From contig DORQ01000220.1 in the NCBI GenBank assembly GCA_003514205.1, forward strand, positions 1 through 12,107: a stretch of 12,107 bases of DNA, given 5' to 3'. The position numbers were made by a program, and so were the translations under genes. Positions 6,264 to 12,107 of the stretch are shown here, one piece after another (the stretch's first letter is position 1; each line of letters begins with the position of its first letter). The notes under the pieces are model-generated. The model ran no database searches. It was not told the DNA's origin and saw nothing but the letters and a program-made list of their open reading frames with translations. This DNA is from Acidimicrobiaceae bacterium. GTDB lineage: Bacteria > Actinomycetota > Acidimicrobiia > Acidimicrobiales > Microtrichaceae.

Positions 6264-7401
6264 CGAAGCTCGGGGTCGTGTCGGCAGCAAGGTACGGATG
6301 AATCGTGACGTCGAGAAGGCGTGTTGCGTTCGCCAGGATCAACGAGGCCCGCACATCGATGTTTCGTCCTTGTCCAGGGGTCAAGTTCGAAACAATGTCC
6401 GGCGTGATCCGTGAGATCGTGCCGGCGCTGCGGTTCCAGATGTAGGTGTCGAACTCGACGTTGGTGTCGAGTGGTCCAAGGTTCGTTGCCTTCGAGACCA
6501 CCGCAACGAGATTTCCATCTGAGGAGATATCCAAGATCCAGGTCAGTCCGTTTGGCGTGCTTCCAGGTAGTGGAGCGAATGTGGCCGAAGCCACGTCGTA
6601 CACGCCGGCCGGCACCTGCGGATGACTGATCAGGATTTTGGTCCCATCGTTGGAGAGCTTGCGATATGCAGTGTTGGCGAGCCCGCCACTCAGGGCAAGG
6701 TTCACGGCAACCCTGTTGCCTGTCGCCACCTCGATGACCGCCTCTTGGATGTTCCCTGCGGCCACCGAACGTACCAACATGTACTCGCCATTGGCACTGA
6801 CTGCTACTAACACATTGTTGGTTCCAGTTGTGTCACATGGCCGGCCGGTCTGTGTTGCCAGATCTGCCAATGCGCAACCGCCGCCGGTCACACCGTTGCC
6901 GTTAGTTCCCAGCACTGCTGTCAGCCCTGAATCGGTGATGGCCTCGAAGGGCTGATTGGGTATTGAGGACGGCATTGGCGTGGTCACGCCAGTGGTTGTG
7001 TCGTACACAAACCAGTCGTACGTGCTGGGCGTCATTCTCAGAATGGACACATATCGCCCATTCGCGGAGATTCGGTGCAACCGCATCAACGCAAGCGGCG
7101 TGGACGTGGCAATACGAACGGTCGTTCCAGCCGAGACATTTCGAAGAAAGACGTCCTCAACGCCATTGGTGTCCCCGGCCACCAGATCGCTCGAACCTGA
7201 GAGAAAGGCGACGAGATTTCCGTCCTGAGAAGCCATCACGGTGTTGGAGGTCCCGTTGCCAAACGCACCGGTGTTTCCAAGCGTTACTGCTGTGACGTTC
7301 GCCGCTGGAGCTGGCGGGCCGCACGCGGCCAGAGCAATCCCTGCGAGCAGTGCAACACTCGTTGCCGCCCAGCGCTGTTTCCACACGTTGGCTCTCAACA
7401 T
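6241..7401 (-). CDS. Lipoprotein with TolB/WD40-like (PD40-type) beta-propeller repeats
   Basis: This is a predicted exported, lipid-anchored protein of 386 residues. A basic N-terminus and hydrophobic core lead to lipobox LAAC with Cys27. At least five stretches with a Ser-x-Asn/Asp-Gly core recur at blade-like spacing: SQDGNLVAF, SANGRYVSI, SANGEYMLV, SNDGTKILI and SSDGNLVAV. The first is followed by SSDLVAGDTNGVEDVFLRN, typical of PD40/TolB-like propellers, so a six-bladed propeller is likely. No catalytic motif is visible; such proteins usually bind partners or ligands outside the cell, but the partner here is unknown. Two Cys (about 175 and 189) could form a disulfide. GGGGGA (7406-7411) lies four bases before the ATG, a strong ribosome binding site. 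The upstream J-domain gene is 57 bases away on the same strand. The stop codon lies in the third tandem repeat. Confidence 0.87.
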   Translation of the reverse strand: MLRANVWKQRWAATSVALLAGIALAACGPPAPAANVTAVTLGNTGAFGNGTSNTVMASQDGNLVAFLSGSSDLVAGDTNGVEDVFLRNVSAGTTVRIATSTPLALMRLHRISANGRYVSILRMTPSTYDWFVYDTTTGVTTPMPSSIPNQPFEAITDSGLTAVLGTNGNGVTGGGCALADLATQTGRPCDTTGTNNVLVAVSANGEYMLVRSVAAGNIQEAVIEVATGNRVAVNLALSGGLANTAYRKLSNDGTKILISHPQVPAGVYDVASATFAPLPGSTPNGLTWILDISSDGNLVAVVSKATNLGPLDTNVEFDTYIWNRSAGTISRITPDIVSNLTPGQGRNIDVRASLILANATRLLDVTIHPYLAADTTPSFDGYLLPI

Positions 7402-7420
7402 CTTGTCCCCCAGTCATGCA

Positions 7421-7440
7421 ATCGACTCACGTCGATCGAC
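7421..7440. promoter_or_regulatory. Small overlapping dyads between the J-domain and propeller genes
   Basis: ATCGAC-tcac-GTCGAT (7421-7436) is a perfect 6-bp inverted repeat overlapping the 10-base palindrome GTCGATCGAC (7431-7440). It lies in the 57-base gap upstream of the propeller lipoprotein gene and could be an operator or a weak hairpin. It is short enough to arise by chance. Confidence 0.25.
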
Positions 7441-7458
7441 AGGCCGAGAATAGCGTTC

Positions 7459-8070
7459 TCACTGTCTCATTGCGAGGGCCGTCATCTCGCTGGTGAGCAT
7501 GGCGGTCACCGCTGCTACCGGCGGAGCATCCCGTGCCTCCATGGAATCCAAGGTCAAAAAGATCTCGGTTTCGCCGGTCCCAGCGCGACCTTGAAGGGAA
7601 AAGAGCAGTGTGCACACTGGTTCGTCCACGAATGAGACGACAACTTGCACCAAGCCCGCAGAAGGATCGAGGAAGCTCACGTCGCCCACGTTGTGACATA
7701 CCTCGAGGAGCAATAGCAACGTCTCGTCGTGTGGGGCGCCAACAGCGATCGTGTCATCCGCGACGCACCGAACGATTACAGATTCGCTCGCATTCTCAGG
7801 GGCGGGGGAGTCGATCTTGTGAACGCCAGAGGCGTGATACGTCGCCGCGACCTCATATGCGAGATTCAACGCGGCGGTGTTTCGAGTGGCCGACTCGCTG
7901 GCGTTGACATCGGGATGGATACGGCGAAGTTCATCGAGGTAGCGATCCCGCAGGTTGCTGGCTGAGAGGCATGCCAATGCCGCTGGGGTAGCAATCCCGA
8001 GCGTTGCCAACGCCTCATTGAGTTCCACGTGAGCACTGTAGAGGCTGCACCGCCGCACGGCAGAAGCCAT
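7459..8070 (-). CDS. J-domain (DnaJ-like) protein with uncharacterised C-terminal domain
   Basis: Numbered from ATG 8070 (203 residues), the segment from about 15 to 75 has J-domain form: LNEALATLGI at the start, a helix ending DELRRIHPDVN with the diagnostic HPD (52-54), then AALNLAYEV as the third helix. J-domains stimulate the ATPase of an Hsp70 (DnaK), so this is likely a co-chaperone or a targeting factor for DnaK. The Gly/Phe region and zinc-finger repeats of true DnaJ are absent. After a polar linker, residues about 93-203 form a beta-rich domain that I do not recognise. The frame stays open upstream to an ATG at 8169, but that would overlap the divergent aldehyde dehydrogenase start. 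A GTG at 8028, just before the J-domain, is another option. No strong ribosome binding site marks any of them. Confidence 0.78.
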   Translation of the reverse strand: MASAVRRCSLYSAHVELNEALATLGIATPAALACLSASNLRDRYLDELRRIHPDVNASESATRNTAALNLAYEVAATYHASGVHKIDSPAPENASESVIVRCVADDTIAVGAPHDETLLLLLEVCHNVGDVSFLDPSAGLVQVVVSFVDEPVCTLLFSLQGRAGTGETEIFLTLDSMEARDAPPVAAVTAMLTSEMTALAMRQ

Positions 8071-8127
8071 CCAGGGACCACAACTCAGAGGTCTGCTGCG
8101 GTACTCTGGCCTCACGTCAACTCGACC

Positions 8128-8133
8128 AGAAGG
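8128..8133 (+). promoter_or_regulatory. Ribosome binding site deciding the aldehyde dehydrogenase start
   Basis: AGAAGG lies eight bases before ATG 8142 but only two bases before the in-frame GTG at 8136, so the ATG is preferred. Upstream, TACTCT (8102-8107) is a possible -10 element with no clear -35, within the 71-base gap shared with the divergent J-domain gene. Confidence 0.5.
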
Positions 8134-8141
8134 TAGTGCCC

Positions 8142-9557
8142 ATGACAGATCTCGCCTCCTCGGATGCAACCTCGCTCGAATCGGCCTACGGTGAACTGGT
8201 CGACAACGTCCGCGCAGTCTTTCGCAGCGGGAGGACTCGGCCGGCCGAGTGGCGGCGCGGTCAGTTGAAGGCCTTGCTGGCCTTGCTCACCGAGCACGAA
8301 GCAGAGTTGGTCGAGGCAATTCAATCCGATTTAGGCCGGCCAGTGGCTGAAGCGTTTGTGGCCGATATTGGACACGCCCGCCTACAGATCAAGCATGTCC
8401 TCAAGCACTTCGAGTCGTGGATGAAACCGAAGCGCATGAGCGCTGGATTTCTGAGCCAACCCGCAAGCGCCGAGCAGATCCACGAGCCGCTCGGTGTCTG
8501 TTTGATCATCGCTCCATGGAACTACCCGATCCAGCTTCTCGTTGAACCAATGGCGGCGGCGATTGCCGCTGGAAACGCGGTGGTCGTGAAACCCTCTGAG
8601 TTGGCTCCCGCCTGCGCAGCGGTGATGGCTCGCCTCATCCCGCACTATCTCGACGACGAAGCAGTAGTAGTCGTCGAGGGTGCCGTTGCCGAGACAACTG
8701 CGTTGCTCAGCATTCCGTTCGATCACATCTTCTTCACTGGCTCAACCAACGTCGGCAAGGTCGTGATGTCAGCAGCTGCCAAACACCTGACTCCCGTGGT
8801 CCTAGAACTCGGCGGAAAGAGCCCCACCATTGTCGCTGCAGACGCTGATCTCGAGGTGGCGGCACGAAGAATCGCGTGGGCCAAGTGCCTCAATACAGGC
8901 CAGACCTGCATTGCTCCAGACTACGTATTGGTTGAGGCCTCAGTGGCTGAGGAACTCGTCCAGCGAATCGCGGATGCGTTAGAGCGCTACTACACGGCTA
9001 CACCCTCATCCTCGCCAGATTTGGGACGGATCATCAACCACCACCACTTCGACCGACTCGTCGGGCTTGCCGACACAGCTGGCGGAACGCTGATTTGTGG
9101 CGGAACCCATGATCGTGAGTCGAAGTTTTTCGCCCCCACGGTGATCATCAATCCGGATCTTGACTCCCCTCTGATGCAGGAAGAGATTTTCGGTCCAATC
9201 CTTCCAGTCATCTCCGTGCCCGACATCGACGCTGCGATCGAGATGGTCAACGACCGACCGAAACCGCTCGCCCTCTATGTGTTTTCCAAGTCACCGGAGA
9301 CGGCAGACCGGGTGCTGGAACGAACCTCCAGTGGAGGAGCCTGTGTCAACCACCTCATGATGCATCTCGTGCCAGAGGGCCTGCCGTTTGGCGGCGTAGG
9401 CCCCTCTGGAATGGGTTCCTATCACGGTCGAAGCGGATTTGATGCGTTCAGCCATCACAAGTCGGTACTTCGAAAGTCGACACGGCCCGACCCAACCATG
9501 CTGTACCCGCCATTTTCCTCGGCAAAGGTAAGGCTCTTGAAACGAGTGTTCCGATAA
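8142..9557 (+). CDS. Class 3-type NAD(P)-dependent aldehyde dehydrogenase
   Basis: This enzyme of 471 residues oxidises an aldehyde to its acid with NAD or NADP. Catalytic residues are in place: Cys256 in NTGQTCIAPDY, Glu222 in LELGGKSP and Asn127 in PWNYP. The cofactor fold shows KPSE (150-153), FTGSTNVG (from 198) and EEIFGP (347-352). The C-terminal block LPFGGVGPSGMGSYHGRSGF, followed by DAFSHHKSVL, is a hallmark of the ALDH3 branch, which includes fatty-aldehyde and coniferyl-aldehyde dehydrogenases. The length is normal for that branch. There is no C-terminal membrane anchor, unlike the mammalian fatty-aldehyde enzyme, so it should be cytosolic. The substrate cannot be read from sequence; medium- or long-chain or aromatic aldehydes are the likely candidates. 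The neighbouring lipoprotein gene starts 30 bases downstream, so partial cotranscription is possible. Confidence 0.95.
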   Translation: MTDLASSDATSLESAYGELVDNVRAVFRSGRTRPAEWRRGQLKALLALLTEHEAELVEAIQSDLGRPVAEAFVADIGHARLQIKHVLKHFESWMKPKRMSAGFLSQPASAEQIHEPLGVCLIIAPWNYPIQLLVEPMAAAIAAGNAVVVKPSELAPACAAVMARLIPHYLDDEAVVVVEGAVAETTALLSIPFDHIFFTGSTNVGKVVMSAAAKHLTPVVLELGGKSPTIVAADADLEVAARRIAWAKCLNTGQTCIAPDYVLVEASVAEELVQRIADALERYYTATPSSSPDLGRIINHHHFDRLVGLADTAGGTLICGGTHDRESKFFAPTVIINPDLDSPLMQEEIFGPILPVISVPDIDAAIEMVNDRPKPLALYVFSKSPETADRVLERTSSGGACVNHLMMHLVPEGLPFGGVGPSGMGSYHGRSGFDAFSHHKSVLRKSTRPDPTMLYPPFSSAKVRLLKRVFR

Positions 9558-9587
9558 GATGGGCAATCGCCTACTAGGAGAATCACT

Positions 9588-10409
9588 ATGCGCCGTCTTG
9601 CCGCCGTTGGACTCGTAGCCACTCTTGCTTTAGCTGGTTGTACGTCCACAAATGGAGATATCAAGATTTCCAAGAAGAAGACAACCACCACAACGGAGGC
9701 TCCCGAAGTTGGCGGCGATGCTGAGGCCAACTTGGCTAGCGCGCTTCAAACCTCGCCAACCGGCGACGACTTCATGTCGAGCGATGAAGCCGATTGTGTT
9801 GCTGGATCGGTTGTAAGCGAGCTTTCCGAAGACGGTTTGCAGATAGCGACTGACTCTGAGGCATTCGATGCAACCGAGTATTCAAGCCGTGACACCGGGG
9901 CATTTGAAGATGCGATCACCGACTGCATCGATTCCAGCGACATGACAAGCCAGTTCGTGGACGGAATGCTGGAAGGCGGGGATCTTCCCATTTCCCGAGA
10001 CGATGCCACCTGCGCAGCTGAAGAGATCATTGCCCAATACGACAACGTCGGAGAGTTCCTCATCAGCTTGAGCAGCGCGGACCAAGAGGAGCTGGGTGCG
10101 CTGTTCTTTGAGTCGTTCGCCGGATGTGCATCCCAGGAAAGCGCTTCTGGATTCGTGTCTGCAGCGCTCAACGAGGCGGGGTTGGGTCTCAACGAGGAGC
10201 AATCGGGTTGCTTGGCGAATGAGATTGTGACCTCACTTGGAGTCCAGCGAACGCTCGAACTCTTTGCGGCGGGTTCCGAGCAATCTGGGAGCGAGCTAGA
10301 GACCGCAATGGCCACAGGTGCTATCACCTGCAACATTGATACAGCCTCGCTTGGAGACACGAGTGGCGGTGGGGGAACCGACATCGGTGCCGGTATTGGC
10401 GGCGCATAG
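9588..10409 (+). CDS. Lipoprotein of three Cys-pair repeat modules, unknown function
   Basis: This is a predicted secreted, lipid-anchored acidic protein of 273 residues. The signal peptide ends in lipobox LAGC (Cys18), then comes a Lys/Thr-rich linker (to about 36). The body holds six Cys in three pairs: 70/113, 142/180 and 208/248. Each pair lies in a module of about 65-72 residues. A module opens with an acidic Cys motif (SSDEADCVAGSVV, SRDDATCAAEEII, NEEQSGCLANEIV), continues with a helical middle rich in Phe and Leu, and closes with a second Cys (AITDC, SFAGC, GAITC). The spacing suggests one disulfide per module. A Gly-rich tail ends the protein. I do not recognise the family. AGGAG (9576-9580) lies seven bases before the ATG, a strong ribosome binding site, and TAAGAT (9555-9560), overlapping the upstream stop, could serve as a -10 element. 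Confidence 0.85.
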   Translation: MRRLAAVGLVATLALAGCTSTNGDIKISKKKTTTTTEAPEVGGDAEANLASALQTSPTGDDFMSSDEADCVAGSVVSELSEDGLQIATDSEAFDATEYSSRDTGAFEDAITDCIDSSDMTSQFVDGMLEGGDLPISRDDATCAAEEIIAQYDNVGEFLISLSSADQEELGALFFESFAGCASQESASGFVSAALNEAGLGLNEEQSGCLANEIVTSLGVQRTLELFAAGSEQSGSELETAMATGAITCNIDTASLGDTSGGGGTDIGAGIGGA

Positions 10410-10435
10410 GCGCTCCGGCCCCAGCAGATTCTGTA

Positions 10436-10466
10436 CCGCGGCGCTGACGTAGGGTCAGCGCCGCGG
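10436..10466. terminator. Perfect 13-bp inverted repeat between convergent genes
   Basis: CCGCGGCGCTGAC (10436-10448) and its exact reverse complement (10454-10466) flank a five-base loop, GTAGG. It lies 26 bases after the lipoprotein stop and 11 bases after the stop of the convergent hydrolase gene. It is very GC-rich, with no T-run on either side. A bidirectional terminator is the likely role. Confidence 0.8.
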
Positions 10467-10477
10467 CGCGTGTGCGA

Positions 10478-11428
10478 CTAGATCAGCGAGTCAAGGAATG
10501 TGATCACGGCCTCGGAGAATCGATCATTCTGGTCTCCGGCCACCATATGGCCAGCATCGCTGACATCGGTGTAGAGCGCGTGCGGAACAAGTTCTAGGAA
10601 CTCTTGCGCCGTTTCCTCGCTCACGAGATCACTCAACCGACCACGAACCAGCATGGTGGGCACTGTCAGAGCCCGGGCCGCGCTCAAGAACGGGTGCTGA
10701 TCACGATTAGGAGAAGGAACAGCACCATCGCCAGTTGACCCGGCGCCGTGGTCTCGCACCGAATGCAACCCCTGTTCGGAGCTGAACATAGCTGGATCCC
10801 AGTGCCAACGCCACCGTCCATCCGTGCCGAGGCGAAGGTTTTTCTCGAGCCCAGCGGTATTCGGCGGTGCAGCTCGGTGAGGTTGATATCTGGCCACGGC
10901 CTCGGCAGCCTCTTCCAAGGAGGCAAACCCAAGCTCAGCGCGTTCGAGCATGAACCCAACGATTCGATCCACCCCAGCCTTCTCCTGCCGAGGTGTGATG
11001 TCCACGAGGACCACCGCTCGCAGCGATCCTTTGGCGAGGGAACCCTCTGCTCTCAACGCAGCCAGCCCACCCAACGAGGCTCCGACGAGAACTGGCGGCT
11101 CAGGAAACTGACCGGCCACCTCAACAAGATCGCGGGCGAACCTGTCTGGCGAGTAGGTCGCTGTCGGTGAGCGATCCGAATCACCATGTCCACGAAGATC
11201 CATCGCAGTGGCACACCAGCCATGCCGTGCTAACTCTGCTGCGGTGCTTCTCCAGGAATGACGGGTCTGCCCACCGCCGTGTGCCAGCAGGACATGCGGT
11301 CGATCTGAAGTTCCCCACCGATCACCCCGAAGAACAATCGAACCCTCACGACCAGAGTCGGAGTCGGAGACAGTCCACGCAATCGGCTCGGGGTCGATAC
11401 GGTTCCCCAACGAGGAGCCGCTAGCCAC
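10478..11428 (-). CDS. Alpha/beta-fold hydrolase
   Basis: This 316-residue protein has the full alpha/beta-hydrolase layout. HGGGQTRHSW (50-59) provides the oxyanion region after the third strand, DLRGHGDSD (77-85) follows, and the nucleophile elbow GASLGG holds Ser118. The likely acid is Asp267 in RGRLSD, and His294 in DAGHMVAGD completes the triad. The cap (about 150-245) contains NLRLGTDGRWRWHWDPAMF, a stretch common in actinobacterial esterase/peroxidase-like members, and a polar Gly/Ser/Asp insert near 225-245. It has no signal peptide and is probably a cytosolic esterase or related hydrolase; the substrate is not predictable. The GTG start overlaps the end of the aminopeptidase gene by 8 bases, so the two are probably translationally coupled. 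No separate ribosome binding site is evident. Confidence 0.9.
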   Translation of the reverse strand: MASGSSLGNRIDPEPIAWTVSDSDSGREGSIVLRGDRWGTSDRPHVLLAHGGGQTRHSWRSTAAELARHGWCATAMDLRGHGDSDRSPTATYSPDRFARDLVEVAGQFPEPPVLVGASLGGLAALRAEGSLAKGSLRAVVLVDITPRQEKAGVDRIVGFMLERAELGFASLEEAAEAVARYQPHRAAPPNTAGLEKNLRLGTDGRWRWHWDPAMFSSEQGLHSVRDHGAGSTGDGAVPSPNRDQHPFLSAARALTVPTMLVRGRLSDLVSEETAQEFLELVPHALYTDVSDAGHMVAGDQNDRFSEAVITFLDSLI

Positions 11429-12107
11429 GCGGATCAGCCTGAATCGCCCACCCCTGAAGGGAGCTAATCAGCAGTTCGAGGTCGCTGGTCGCCATGGTTT
11501 CGCTGATTGAGTGCATGCCGAGCATCGCCAATCCGACATCTACGGTCGAGCAACCAAGCTGGGCTGCGCTGATGGGACCGATCGTGCTGCCACAAGCGAG
11601 GTCGGCCCGATGCGAATAGGTCTGGACCGGAATCTCACGATCCTGACAGGCGAGAATGAACGCGGCTGCTGAGGCGGCATCGGTTGCATATCGCTGGTTG
11701 ACATTGACCTTCACGACTGGACCTCCGCCGAGTCGAATCGGATGCTGCGGCTCATGGCGTTCGGGGTAGTTGGGGTGGGTTGCATGCGCCATATCAGCGG
11801 AGCAGACACTGGAGCGTTCGAGAAGCTCAAACTGTGCTTGTTGATCAATTCCACGGGCATCACACAGCGCGGCGATCAGGTCTGGCAAGAGCGGAGATTG
11901 CGCACCCGTTGCTGAAACAGATCCCACCTCCTCATGATCAAACAGCGCCATCAACAGACCGGTGGAACTCGGCGGTGTGGTGGCGAGCACCTGCGTTGCA
12001 GCAAAGCAACTCGTGAGGTTGTCGAGGCGGGCGCTCGTGATCAGCTCCGAGTGTCTCCCCACACACTGGGCAGGTGCGGTATCGAAGCAGGACACCTCCC
12101 AGGTGAG
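11421..12107 (-). CDS. M18-family aminopeptidase, C-terminal part, N-terminus cut by window edge
   Basis: The last 228 residues of an M18 metallo-aminopeptidase are visible, about half the usual length of about 430; the frame is open at the right edge. Numbering from the first visible codon, SARLDNL has metal ligand Asp29, DHEEVGS has the catalytic and ligand pair Glu59-Glu60, SADMAHATHPNY has Asp105, and GMHSISE has the final ligand His199. HRADLACGSTIGP, conserved in the family, is also present. The N-terminal metal-binding His would lie outside the window. The family removes N-terminal residues, often acidic ones, from peptides as large cytosolic oligomers with two zinc ions. A GTG at 12095 is internal, because LTWEVSCFDTAPA upstream of and through it matches the family. 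The gene overlaps the hydrolase gene by 8 bases. Confidence 0.94.
   Translation of the reverse strand, partial: LTWEVSCFDTAPAQCVGRHSELITSARLDNLTSCFAATQVLATTPPSSTGLLMALFDHEEVGSVSATGAQSPLLPDLIAALCDARGIDQQAQFELLERSSVCSADMAHATHPNYPERHEPQHPIRLGGGPVVKVNVNQRYATDAASAAAFILACQDREIPVQTYSHRADLACGSTIGPISAAQLGCSTVDVGLAMLGMHSISETMATSDLELLISSLQGWAIQADPRG

Noticed and set aside
9746..10384. 212-codon minus-strand open frame rich in Ser and Pro, opposite the Cys-repeat lipoprotein
   Set aside because: The plus-strand frame has a strong ribosome binding site, a lipobox and repeat structure. The antisense frame has none of these.

Overview
The window looks like chromosomal DNA from a GC-rich, single-membrane (Gram-positive type) bacterium, most likely an actinobacterium. 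The grounds are a LytR-CpsA-Psr wall-polymer ligase with a basic cytoplasmic tail, three lipobox lipoproteins with Thr/Ala/Ser-rich linkers, frequent GTG starts, and hairpins without T-tracts between genes. An Acidimicrobiia-like lineage is a guess from overall feel, not shown by any marker. I see no RNA gene, CRISPR array, transposase, integrase or phage gene. Genes are packed closely and no gene-free stretch exceeds about 145 bases.

Layout. 1-2642 is a minus-strand set of three genes read from right to left: a degenerate ECF-sigma-like protein, an exported tandem FKBP prolyl isomerase lipoprotein, and a Pro/Ala-rich protein that runs off the left edge. That last gene is easily missed because it has no stop inside the window. 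A 144-base divergent region (2643-2786) separates this set from plus-strand genes: the LCP ligase, a hairpin, a cytosolic cyclophilin, and an ABC1/UbiB-type kinase-like protein 11 bases behind the cyclophilin. Three imperfect 24/25-bp tandem repeats (6190-6263) lie between the ABC1 gene and the convergent minus-strand genes. Those are a beta-propeller lipoprotein and, upstream of it, a J-domain protein. From a 71-base divergent gap, a class 3-type aldehyde dehydrogenase and then a six-cysteine lipoprotein run on the plus strand. A perfect 13-bp hairpin separates them from a minus-strand pair: an alpha/beta hydrolase overlapping by 8 bases the end of an M18 aminopeptidase that is cut by the right edge.

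How they fit together. Most genes look like housekeeping or cell-envelope functions. Protein folding recurs: an exported double FKBP, a cytosolic cyclophilin and a J-domain protein lie within about 7 kb. The points most worth a second look are the sigma-region-4-like helix-turn-helix segments in both genes flanking the FKBP lipoprotein, the lipoprotein gene whose 3' end including its stop codon is tandemly duplicated beyond the gene, and the lipoprotein built of three Cys-pair modules. I found no convincing new multi-gene system such as a defence island or biosynthetic cluster.
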